Assembly: GCA_938009115.1 (NCBI GenBank)
Contig: CALLHZ010000038.1
Coordinates: 1 to 12,571, forward strand
From: an uncultured Clostridia bacterium
Lineage (GTDB): Bacteria; Bacillota; Clostridia; Peptostreptococcales; Anaerovoracaceae
Direction of reading: 5' to 3'
Length of the DNA stretch: 12,571 bases
The translations under genes and the position numbers were made by a program. Under the pieces are notes generated by a model. That model ran no database searches. It was given only the letters and a program-made list of their open reading frames with translations, and was not told where the DNA came from. Below are positions 6,655-12,571 of this stretch, piece after piece. Numbering within the stretch: position 1 is the first letter of the stretch; the number at the start of each line of letters is the position of its first letter.

Positions 6655-7808
6655 TCTACAGATCTTTGGGGCGGTCCCGCATGGAGGCCAGCATCATCGG
6701 GCTTGGAGGCGAATACCTGGAGGGTCAGGACGAGACCACAGTCCGCAATGTCATAGACCGTGCCATAGACGCCGGCATGAACATTCTGGATATCTTTATG
6801 GCGGAACCAAATGTTCGAAGCCATATCGGCGCTGCGCTGCGGGGGAGACGTGAGAAAATGCTGCTCCAGGGGCAGATCTGTACTGTCTGGGAGGACGGCC
6901 AGTACGCAAAAACGAGAGACCTTGCCTTGAGCAAATCGTCCCTCGAGGATCTGTTCACCCGTTTGGAAACGGATTATATCGATATCGGCATGATCCATTA
7001 CTGCGACACAGAAGAAGACATGAAGCTTTTGGAATCCAACGGGATCCTTGACTACTGCCTTGAGTTGAAAAATTCCGGACGTTTCCGGAGTCTTGGGATA
7101 GGCTGTCATAATTCCACCATTGCCAAAAAATTAGTGGAGACGGATCTGTTCGACGTGTTGATGTTCAGCATCAATCCCGCCATGGATATGGTCTACAACC
7201 ACTACAGCATCGATGGGTTCATGGAAAAAGTCGACGGACTCAAGGATGGCGGAGAGGCCCCTGTCCAGTTGGATGTGGATCAGGACCGGGCCGGATTATA
7301 TACGCTTTGCGAGAAGAAGGGGATCGGGATCACGGTCATGAAAGTCTTTGGGGGAGGCAGGCTGCTGTCTGCAGACACATCGCCTTTCCGTCAGGCGATG
7401 ACGCCCTCCCAGTGTATCCACTATGCGCTGTCCCGACCCGGCGTGGTCAGCGCCCTGGCCGGCGTCAAGTCCGTTGAGGAGCTGGAGCAGTCGCTGTCCT
7501 ATCTCACGGCAACGGCTTCAGAACGGGATTACAGCAAGATTTTTGATCATATCGAAGCCTGCGGCGAGAACGCGTGTCTGTACTGCAACCATTGTCTGCC
7601 GTGTCCGGCAGAGATCAATATTGCCGCCGTCACCCGGCTGCTGGATCAAAGTCGCGTCGCAGGGATCACTGCAGATGTGCGTCAGGCTTACAACGCCTTA
7701 GATATCAAGGCTTCCGCCTGCATATCCTGCGGCGCCTGCAACGGACGTTGTCCTTTCGGCATCAACGCAATGAAAAATGTGAACGAAGCTGCCGCCAGTC
7801 TGGGTTGA
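6651..7808 (+). CDS. Aldo/keto-reductase-like protein with C-terminal 4Fe-4S ferredoxin motifs
   Basis: This 385-residue protein has an AKR-type TIM barrel (about residues 1-290) followed by two cysteine clusters. The first is C309-x2-C-x2-C-x2-C318-P and the second C357-x2-C-x2-C-x3-C367-P, each typical of 4Fe-4S ligands; an extra Cys sits at 304. Barrel marks are the start MIYRSLGRSRMEASIIGLGG, DYIDIGMIHYCD and FRSLGIGCHNS. The catalytic tetrad looks unusual: Asp47 and His116 are present, but the Tyr position after Asp47 reads as Glu and the Lys of the usual ATK strand reads as Gln75, judged by eye. The ATG overlaps the decarboxylase stop (ATGA), so translation is probably coupled. Members of this Fe-S AKR group are mostly uncharacterised oxidoreductases of anaerobes. 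Confidence 0.87.
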   Translation: MIYRSLGRSRMEASIIGLGGEYLEGQDETTVRNVIDRAIDAGMNILDIFMAEPNVRSHIGAALRGRREKMLLQGQICTVWEDGQYAKTRDLALSKSSLEDLFTRLETDYIDIGMIHYCDTEEDMKLLESNGILDYCLELKNSGRFRSLGIGCHNSTIAKKLVETDLFDVLMFSINPAMDMVYNHYSIDGFMEKVDGLKDGGEAPVQLDVDQDRAGLYTLCEKKGIGITVMKVFGGGRLLSADTSPFRQAMTPSQCIHYALSRPGVVSALAGVKSVEELEQSLSYLTATASERDYSKIFDHIEACGENACLYCNHCLPCPAEINIAAVTRLLDQSRVAGITADVRQAYNALDIKASACISCGACNGRCPFGINAMKNVNEAAASLG

Positions 7809-7822
7809 AGCGCTGAAACGGA

Positions 7823-8368
7823 TCATAATTCCAAGATAACCGGCTCATGGCCGACGGCGGGCAGGAACTTTTGGAGAAAGTCCTCCGTCGGCATCCTCAG
7901 GCTGGCCGTATTGATACAGGGGTGGCAGCCGATGTAACGATGGCCAAGCACGTCGCTGTCGATCAGAAGCCGCACACGTTGTTCATAGTCATACATCAGT
8001 CCCATTACGCTGACGGATCCCGGAGTCAGGTTCAAATACTCTTCCATATATGATTCGGGCGCAAATTCCAGTCTGCTTGTGCCGACCAGATGAGAGACTT
8101 GTTTGGTGATGAATTTTTTTCTGCCCGGCATCATCAGGAGATAAAATTCGTCCTTTGATTTATTACAGAGGAAAAGATTTTTGCACAGATCGATCTCCAG
8201 CAGCGCGTCGATATCGCCGCAATCGGCGATGGTCATTTTAACTTCATGATCCAGCCAGGCGTAAGTGATCCCAAGCCGGTCCAGCAGCTGAAAGGAATCG
8301 ATTTCTTTCTGCAGCCGGCCCTCCGGCGCGGGCGCAGCGGTTTTGAGACAGTGTTGTATTTCGGTCAT
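7823..8368 (-). CDS. Prolyl-tRNA editing deacylase (ProX/PrdX/YbaK-like)
   Basis: This 181-residue protein matches the YbaK/ProRS-associated editing domain, which hydrolyses mischarged aminoacyl-tRNA (typically Ala- or Cys-tRNA-Pro) in trans. Visible marks are LDHEVKMTIADC, the strongly conserved CKNLFLCNK with the key Lys63, FYLLMMPGRKKF, LTPGSVSVMGLMYD, HPCINTAS and the C-terminal GHEPVILEL. The start is ATG on the minus strand at 8368, with GGGAGA just upstream on that strand. It is convergent with the AKR-like gene (14 nt between stops) and divergent from the corrinoid protein gene. In Clostridia the PrdX version lies near proline reductase genes; none is seen here, so the housekeeping editing role is more likely. 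Confidence 0.88.
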   Translation of the reverse strand: MTEIQHCLKTAAPAPEGRLQKEIDSFQLLDRLGITYAWLDHEVKMTIADCGDIDALLEIDLCKNLFLCNKSKDEFYLLMMPGRKKFITKQVSHLVGTSRLEFAPESYMEEYLNLTPGSVSVMGLMYDYEQRVRLLIDSDVLGHRYIGCHPCINTASLRMPTEDFLQKFLPAVGHEPVILEL

Positions 8369-8412
8369 ATTATTCTCCCGGATATCGATTTTGACGGTAT
8401 CATAACACGGTT

Positions 8413-8441
8413 ACTATAAACTTTTCGGCGAAATATGGCAA
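8413..8441 (-). promoter_or_regulatory. Promoter of the tRNA-editing gene (minus strand)
   Basis: Read on the minus strand, TTGCCA (8441-8436) and TATAGT (8418-8413) are 17 nt apart and close to consensus. The start would be near 8406, about 37 nt before the ATG. Confidence 0.6.
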
Positions 8442-8466
8442 GTCTGCAAGATTATCGTATTAATTC

Positions 8467-8495
8467 TTGCCTATAGGCCGATATGATTGTATGAT
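8467..8495 (+). promoter_or_regulatory. Candidate promoter of the corrinoid methyltransfer cluster
   Basis: TTGCCT (8467-8472) and TATGAT (8490-8495) are 17 nt apart; the -35 box has two mismatches. A perfect 10-bp palindrome GCCTATAGGC (8469-8478) overlaps the -35 box and could be a regulator site. A second TATGAT lies at 8482-8487 without a good -35 partner. Confidence 0.5.
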
Positions 8496-8510
8496 GTCTT
8501 TATATGGAGG

Positions 8511-8548
8511 TTGGATGCACCGGCATTGACACGCTGCCGGACATCCAA
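8511..8548 (+). promoter_or_regulatory. Leader hairpin before the corrinoid protein gene
   Basis: TTGGATG (8511-8517) pairs with CATCCAA (8542-8548), and inside it CCGGC (8520-8524) pairs with GCCGG (8536-8540). No T-tract follows, so it is not a terminator. It ends four bases before the AAGGAG ribosome binding site (8553-8558), where it could affect translation or mRNA stability. Confidence 0.5.
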
Positions 8549-8563
8549 GGAAAAGGAGTGCCT

Positions 8564-9208
8564 ATGACGAGAGAAGAAGCATTGAAGCTGGCCTTTGATT
8601 CAGTGGTAGAATGCGACGAAGACATGGCAAGGCAAGCCCTTGCCGCAGGAGACGAACTTGGAATACCGCCGCTCGCCCTTCTGACAGAAGGCTTTGGCGC
8701 CGGGATCAAGCACCTCGGAGATCTTTTCGGAAGAGGAGAAATCTTTCTGCCGGAGCTGATTTTCTCCACGGAGATCATGCAGCTGGCTGCTGCCGCCATT
8801 GAAGAAAAGTTGGGCAGCGCCAACACCAACGCCAAAGGTAAAATGGTGATCGGAACAGTAGAGGGTGATGTCCATGACATCGGAAAGGGAATCGTTGCCG
8901 CCCTGGTCAAGTCCAACGGCATCGAAGTCTACGACCTTGGTCGGGAAGTCCCCGCGGACGTCTTTATTGAAAAGGTGAAAGAGACCGGTGCCGGATTTGT
9001 GGGAAGCAGTGCGCTGCTTACATCCACGATGACTGTTCAGAAGGAGATCGAAAAGAAACTTCAGGAAGCCGGCCTTCGGGATCAGGTCAAGACCCTGATC
9101 GGCGGCGCCCCGGTCACGAAGCGTTGGGCCGACAGGATCGGCGCAGATTGCTACTGCGAGGATGCCTCCGATACGGTGGATTACATTCTTGCACAGCTGG
9201 AAAGCTAA
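8564..9208 (+). CDS. mtbC: Dimethylamine corrinoid protein (MtbC-type)
   Basis: This 214-residue cytoplasmic protein carries the cobalamin that accepts the methyl group from the partner methyltransferase. It has the N-terminal helical cap domain of methionine-synthase type (about residues 1-90, with LFGRGEIFLPELIFSTEIM) and a C-terminal Rossmann B12-binding domain. The lower axial ligand motif D-x-H-x-x-G is in EGDVHDIGKG (Asp102, His104, Gly107), followed by the SxL region GSSALLTSTM and the GG of LIGGAP (180-181). The start at 8564 is chosen for AAGGAG at 8553-8558; an in-frame ATG at 8504 would put the leader hairpin inside the coding region. The mtbB gene begins 16 nt after its stop, which makes dimethylamine the probable pathway. 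The subtype (MtbC versus MtmC or MttC) rests on this neighbour. Confidence 0.92.
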   Translation: MTREEALKLAFDSVVECDEDMARQALAAGDELGIPPLALLTEGFGAGIKHLGDLFGRGEIFLPELIFSTEIMQLAAAAIEEKLGSANTNAKGKMVIGTVEGDVHDIGKGIVAALVKSNGIEVYDLGREVPADVFIEKVKETGAGFVGSSALLTSTMTVQKEIEKKLQEAGLRDQVKTLIGGAPVTKRWADRIGADCYCEDASDTVDYILAQLES

Positions 9209-9224
9209 GGAGGGAAAGCACTGG

Positions 9225-10628
9225 ATGAAAGAGCAGAAGTACTTTACCCGAATGGGAGACGGTTCCATCGTATACATGACTGCCGAGGAGATCTGGGATG
9301 ATCTCAGAGCCGGCATGGATGACGCGGTGGATCGGGGAAAAATTCCGCCTCTCAGCGAAGAAGAGCTGCAAAAGATTTTCGATATCGTCACGATGCCCGG
9401 CGGCGTGGTGGGTGTCAATCCCATCGATGCCGTTGTGACTACCTCGGATTCGGGATCAGACAAGATCCCGACCAAGTGCGGCATCCCCATTACACGAGAT
9501 GCCACAGCCATGATCCACGAACGGGTCCTGGGCTGTGACAGCGTGGATATCGGAAATCCGGACTACAATTACAAAACGGCAAAAGGGATCGCCAAGCGGG
9601 AAGCCGGGATGCTCAAGCTGGCCCTGGACAAGACGACGCTGCCGCTGTATTACGGAGCGATGCCGAATTTAGGGTTCTATACCAAACCCGACGGTCCTGT
9701 GGACAATTGGGCGGAGCTGCTGCCTCAAGGCAAGATCAAGGAAGCGCTTGCAGCACAAGAAGAGGCCGTGGAACATTCCGTCAACGACATCCTGTTTGTG
9801 GCAAAGCAGACCTACGAAGTAGGGGCTGATGCCATTGAACTGGATACCAGCGGCGCGGCCGGTGACGCCGATTTTCTGGCGGCGCTGAAAGCCTGCGAAA
9901 AGATCACGAAGACGTATCCGGATATGCCTGTGATCATCGGTATGGCCGGAGAATTCGTTTTGGGCATGCATGGAAAGCTGGAATACGACGGACAGCGGCT
10001 TGCGGGCCTGTATCCCCACAAACAGGTGAAGCTTGCGGAAAAGGCCGGCGCTTCGATTTTCGGGGCTGTGGTCAACACCAACTGCAGTGAAAGCTTCCCC
10101 TGGAATATTGCCAGAGTTTGTACATTTATCAAAGCTACGGTGGAAGCGTCCAACATCCCCGTCCATGCCGATGTGGGTATGGGCGTGTGCGCGATCCCCA
10201 TGTGCGAAAATGTACCGGCCGACGTGGTCACCCGGGCTGACAAATGTCTCATAGAGATTTGCCGCCTGGACGGATTGTAGATAGGCGTCGGTGATCCGCT
10301 GGGCATGGAAGCCGCTCATTCTGTGGCTTCCAGCATGGGTGGTGTACGCACCACGGGCGATATGGTGATGCGCCTGCAGCTCAGCAAAAAGATGCGTATC
10401 GACGAAGCAAAGCGTTATGTGGCCGACAAGCTCGGTCTGACGCTGGAGGAGATTTGCGACGTGGTGACCATGTCCGAGATCCGCGAGGAGCGGGGATTCG
10501 GGCTGGGACACCAGGAGCCCTGCACAGAGTCTACCATGGGAATGGAAGCGAAGTTCAGGATCGCCGAAGCTTTGGACATTCGTATCAACTCGGTGGAGCG
10601 GTTCAAGCGGCACGCAGGGATCAAGTGA
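9225..10628 (+). CDS. mtbB: Dimethylamine:corrinoid methyltransferase MtbB, pyrrolysine protein with internal TAG
   Basis: MtbB demethylates dimethylamine to monomethylamine and transfers the methyl group to the corrinoid protein. Read with TAG at 10278-10280 as one amino acid, the gene gives 467 residues with pyrrolysine at 352, close to my recollection of archaeal MtbB (about 467 residues, Pyl near 356). Family sequence lies on both sides: RMGDGSIVYMTAEEIW, PLYYGAMPNLGFYTKPDGP, DTSGAAGDADFLAALKA, GMAGEFVLGMHGKLEYDG, VHADVGMGVCAIPM and CRLDGL before the TAG; IGVGDPLGMEAAHSVASSMG, KKMRIDEAKRYVADKLG and INSVERFKRHAG after it. No frame shift is needed and the true stop is TGA at 10626-10628. 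ATG 9225 follows AAGGAGGG (9207-9213 region); an in-frame ATG at 9162 lies inside mtbC. The upstream corrinoid gene and downstream activator complete a methyltransfer unit. Function needs tRNA-Pyl and PylRS encoded elsewhere. Confidence 0.94.
10278..10280 (+). other. In-frame amber codon read as pyrrolysine
   Basis: TAG sits in the context GAC GGA TTG TAG ATA GGC GTC GGT GAT CCG, giving DGL-O-IGVGDP. This matches the conserved pyrrolysine site of MtbB proteins at the mouth of the TIM-barrel active site, where Pyl is thought to activate the methylamine. The same frame stays open for another 115 codons with clear homology. Confidence 0.92.
10306..10332 (+). other. Stem-loop 25 nt downstream of the pyrrolysine codon
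   Basis: TGGAAGCC (10306-10313) pairs perfectly with GGCTTCCA (10325-10332) around an 11-nt loop. It lies within the mtbB coding region. Stem-loops 3' of UAG (PYLIS) have been proposed in archaeal methylamine methyltransferase mRNAs but are not strictly needed for readthrough. Whether this one acts is unknown. Confidence 0.4.
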
Positions 10629-10688
10629 TCCGGCAAGGAGTCGGTTTACTATCCTGAGAGCGATTGAACACGAAAACGAGCAAAACAG

Positions 10689-10721
10689 AAAGGGCGGTGT
10701 TGTCAAATACCGCCCTTTTTT
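10689..10721 (+). terminator. Intrinsic terminator between mtbB and the activator gene
   Basis: AAAGGGCGGT (10689-10698) pairs perfectly with ACCGCCCTTT (10709-10718) around a 10-nt loop, and the arm runs into a T-tract (10716-10721). It ends only six bases before the ribosome binding site of the next gene, with no promoter visible between, so it probably limits and does not abolish downstream expression. Confidence 0.85.
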
Positions 10722-10735
10722 GAACCGGAGGAACT

Positions 10736-12118
10736 ATGGAAGCGAACAAGGTCTGCGTATTCGGCGGACGATGTCATGAATGCGGTCGATGCCGGACAGG
10801 ATCGTCTGACTCCAGAAAGGAAGGGCTGACGGTCCTTTCGGAGGATTTTTTGAAAACTCTGCCCTCCGGGAATACTCCGAGCTTCGGAGTTGCATTTGAT
10901 ATTGGAACCACGACAGTTGTCGGCATGCTATGGGAGCTTTCCGCTCACAAGCTGATGCGGGTCGTATCCGCCGCGAATCCTCAGGCGGATTTCGGCCAGG
11001 ATGTGATTTCCCGCATCAATTATTGCATCGAAGAGGCCGATGGATTATCCACCTTGCAAGGGTTGATCGTATCCTGTCTCAACGACCTGCTGGAGCAGCT
11101 GACGGTCGAATTGCCACTCCTTCCGGTCTCGAGGATAACGGCGGTGGGAAACACAACCATGTGCCATCTGCTTCTTGGCCGGGATCCCGTCTCCCTTGCC
11201 CGCGCCCCTTATGAGCCGGCCTATCGGGGGACAGTGACGATCCCCGCCATCGAGCTCGGCCTCAAGGTCGAAGCGGAAGCTTTGCTTGAAGTGCTGCCCG
11301 GCATCGCCGGCCACGTCGGATCGGATATTACTGCCGGCATCGCGGCATCCGGTCTGCCCGACATGAATGGAACGATACTCTACATAGATGTGGGTACGAA
11401 CGGTGAGATCGTTTTGATGTCCGACGGTCAGCTCGCTGCCTGTTCGGCAGCGGCGGGCCCCGCGTTCGAGGGCGCATCGATCCGCTGCGGGACCCGAGCC
11501 ATCCGCGGCGCTGTGGAGCGGGTGGCGCTGACCGCAGAGCGTATAGATTGCGTGACCATTTCCCATGACGAGCCTTGCGGGATCTGCGGATCGGGCTTGA
11601 TCGACGCCGTGGCTCAGATGTTGAAATGGGGCATCATCGACTATAAAGGAAAGATGAAAAGGCCTGGAACCGGTGATGAATTGCCGCCATTTCTGCAAAG
11701 CCGCCTCATGATGACGTCGGGGGGACCGGCCTTTCAGCTGACGGAAGCGGTTCGGATCTACCAGCAGGACATTCGTGAGGTGCAATTGGCCAAGGGAGCA
11801 ATCCTTGCCGGCTGTGAAATACTGTTGAGCAATGCCGGGAAAACCGTATCGGACTTAGACCGGATCCTGGTAGCAGGCGCCTTTGGCAACTACATCGATC
11901 CTGAGAGCGCTCTGGCAATCGGATTGTTTCCTTGTGTGGCGAAGGATCGGGTCGTCCATGCCGGCAACGCCGCGGGAGCCGGCGCCTCCATGGCCCTGCT
12001 TTCCCGAGGTATTTTCTCAAAAGCTGAAGAAACGGCGGAAAGGACAAAGCATGTGAGCCTGTCGGCACATCCCGGTTTTGAAATGTGCTATGCGCGCTCT
12101 ATGTATTTTCCAAAATGA
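10736..12118 (+). CDS. ASKHA-domain reductive activator of corrinoid proteins (RACo-like, short form)
   Basis: RACo-type proteins use ATP to reduce inactive Co(II) corrinoid to Co(I). This 460-residue protein has the ASKHA/DUF4445 ATPase domain: phosphate-1 loop FDIGTTTVVG (Asp55-Thr60), AVGNTTMCHLLLG, second loop YIDVGTNGE (Asp218), GPAFEGASIRCG, GICGSGLIDA (about 282) and VAGAFGNYIDPE (about 380). Classical RACo is over 600 residues and begins with a plant-type 2Fe-2S ferredoxin domain, which is absent here. Instead the first 19 residues carry Cys7, Cys13, Cys16 and Cys19 (CVFGGRCHECGRC), a possible small Fe-S or metal site. The ATG at 10736 has GGAGG four bases upstream. The gene follows mtbCB, so those corrinoid proteins are its likely client. 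A terminator lies just upstream and the next gene overlaps its stop. Confidence 0.87.
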   Translation: MEANKVCVFGGRCHECGRCRTGSSDSRKEGLTVLSEDFLKTLPSGNTPSFGVAFDIGTTTVVGMLWELSAHKLMRVVSAANPQADFGQDVISRINYCIEEADGLSTLQGLIVSCLNDLLEQLTVELPLLPVSRITAVGNTTMCHLLLGRDPVSLARAPYEPAYRGTVTIPAIELGLKVEAEALLEVLPGIAGHVGSDITAGIAASGLPDMNGTILYIDVGTNGEIVLMSDGQLAACSAAAGPAFEGASIRCGTRAIRGAVERVALTAERIDCVTISHDEPCGICGSGLIDAVAQMLKWGIIDYKGKMKRPGTGDELPPFLQSRLMMTSGGPAFQLTEAVRIYQQDIREVQLAKGAILAGCEILLSNAGKTVSDLDRILVAGAFGNYIDPESALAIGLFPCVAKDRVVHAGNAAGAGASMALLSRGIFSKAEETAERTKHVSLSAHPGFEMCYARSMYFPK

Positions 12119-12571
12119 TGGAACACATTCAAACGATCCACCTGAACGAGCAAGACCTCTTCGACGAGGCACGGGCCTTGTTCATCCGTTACAGCGGATT
12201 GGATCTTTCGAAAGAAAAGCATCAGAGGATGATGGAAACAGCCTGTCAGGCCAGGGAGGCCGGATTGAGCGGTATCGATGTACGAGCTTCCGTATCTCGC
12301 TGGGATGGCGCATGCCTGTCCGGCGGAGTGCTGTCACGAAAGGGGCATCCCTTGGAATGCAGGGCTTTTTCCCAGATTGCCGACGACGCAGTGCTGTGCC
12401 TGTATGCTTTTGTCGTCACAGCCGGCGAATGCATCGCCTCGGAGGATGATCCCATTACAGCCCAGCTGTTTGCCCACACCTGGGGGACGGCTTATGTGGA
12501 TGCGGCGCGCAGGAAGCTGGAAGGGATTTTTCGTGACGATATACAACGGTCTTTTCCTGATTGCGGCCTGC
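12115..12571 (+). CDS. Possible B12-dependent methionine synthase activation-domain-like protein (3' partial)
   Basis: An open frame starts at ATG 12115, overlapping the stop of the activator gene (ATGA), and runs off the right edge without a stop, giving 152 residues. An alternative ATG follows at once (12118). The protein begins MMEHIQTIHLNEQDLFDEA and contains FIRYSGLDLS, VVTAGECIASED and AHTWGTAYVDAARRKL. The last part resembles the helical end of MetH-activation-like proteins that accompany corrinoid methyltransferase clusters, but the match is weak and from memory. There is no good ribosome binding site, so translation is probably coupled to the activator. Overlap and position support a role in the same corrinoid pathway. 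That it is a real gene is likely; the family call is tentative. Confidence 0.6.
   Translation, partial: MMEHIQTIHLNEQDLFDEARALFIRYSGLDLSKEKHQRMMETACQAREAGLSGIDVRASVSRWDGACLSGGVLSRKGHPLECRAFSQIADDAVLCLYAFVVTAGECIASEDDPITAQLFAHTWGTAYVDAARRKLEGIFRDDIQRSFPDCGL

Noticed and set aside
9225..10280. mtbB as a pseudogene broken by a nonsense mutation
   Set aside because: The only stop is a TAG at the exact known pyrrolysine site, the rest is intact, and no other gene here ends in TAG.
10305..10628. Separate 107-residue gene after mtbB
   Set aside because: It is the C-terminal part of MtbB in the same frame; homology begins at the codon right after TAG, before this ATG, and there is no ribosome binding site.
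9669..10706. 345-residue minus-strand ORF
   Set aside because: Antisense shadow of mtbB that also covers the terminator region; its protein resembles nothing known.
11045..11785. 246-residue minus-strand ORF
   Set aside because: Antisense shadow of the ASKHA activator, whose ATPase motifs are clear on the plus strand.
12078..12449. 123-residue plus-strand ORF
   Set aside because: Overlaps the end of the activator and the open frame from 12115 in another frame; low-complexity Arg/Ser-rich translation typical of a shadow.
1..12571. CRISPR array, insertion sequence, phage or integration site
   Set aside because: No spaced direct repeats, transposase, integrase or terminal repeats seen on either strand.

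Overview
The window looks like the chromosome of a strictly anaerobic Clostridia-type bacterium (Bacillota). The reasons are a glycine/betaine reductase component C gene, a TPP riboswitch driving the ECF thiamine-binding component ThiT, strong GGAGG-type ribosome binding sites, sigma-A-like promoters, and a bacterial dimethylamine methyltransferase cluster that needs pyrrolysine. I see no phage, IS, CRISPR, tRNA or rRNA signal.

Layout. (1) Nt 3-1991: the 3' part of a gene that joins the two component C subunits of glycine/sarcosine/betaine reductase, GrdC and GrdD, in one reading frame; it runs off the left edge. (2) Nt 2025-3335: a consensus promoter, a TPP riboswitch and an intrinsic terminator, then thiT and a DedA-family membrane protein. 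(3) Nt 3353-5037: a promoter embedded in a terminator-like palindrome, then a metallo-beta-lactamase-fold hydrolase and an MgtC/SapB-family membrane protein. (4) Nt 5094-5186: a strongly structured intergenic stretch with a doubtful 30-codon ORF. (5) Nt 5236-7808: a two-gene operon of a group II PLP-dependent decarboxylase and an aldo/keto-reductase-like protein with two ferredoxin-type 4Fe-4S motifs. (6) Nt 7823-8368, minus strand: a prolyl-tRNA editing (ProX/PrdX-type) deacylase. (7) Nt 8467-12571: a corrinoid methyltransfer cluster, namely an MtbC-type corrinoid protein, the dimethylamine methyltransferase MtbB, an ASKHA-type corrinoid activator and the start of a further gene that may be a B12-activation-domain protein.

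The main hidden feature is in mtbB. Its reading frame is interrupted by one TAG at 10278-10280, at the place where archaeal MtbB proteins carry pyrrolysine, and homology continues in frame to 10628. A standard gene caller would report a truncated 351-residue protein and a separate 107-residue ORF. None of the eleven complete gene ends in the window uses TAG (nine TGA, two TAA), which fits an organism that reads UAG as an amino acid.

Together the genes suggest methylated-amine and Stickland metabolism. Betaine reductase, of which component C is a part, releases trimethylamine and acetyl phosphate from glycine betaine. A methyltransferase, a corrinoid protein and a reductive activator then move methyl groups from dimethylamine into C1 metabolism. 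Reductase components A and B (usually selenoproteins), the pyl genes and the second methyltransferase (MtbA-type) are not in the window and must be sought elsewhere.
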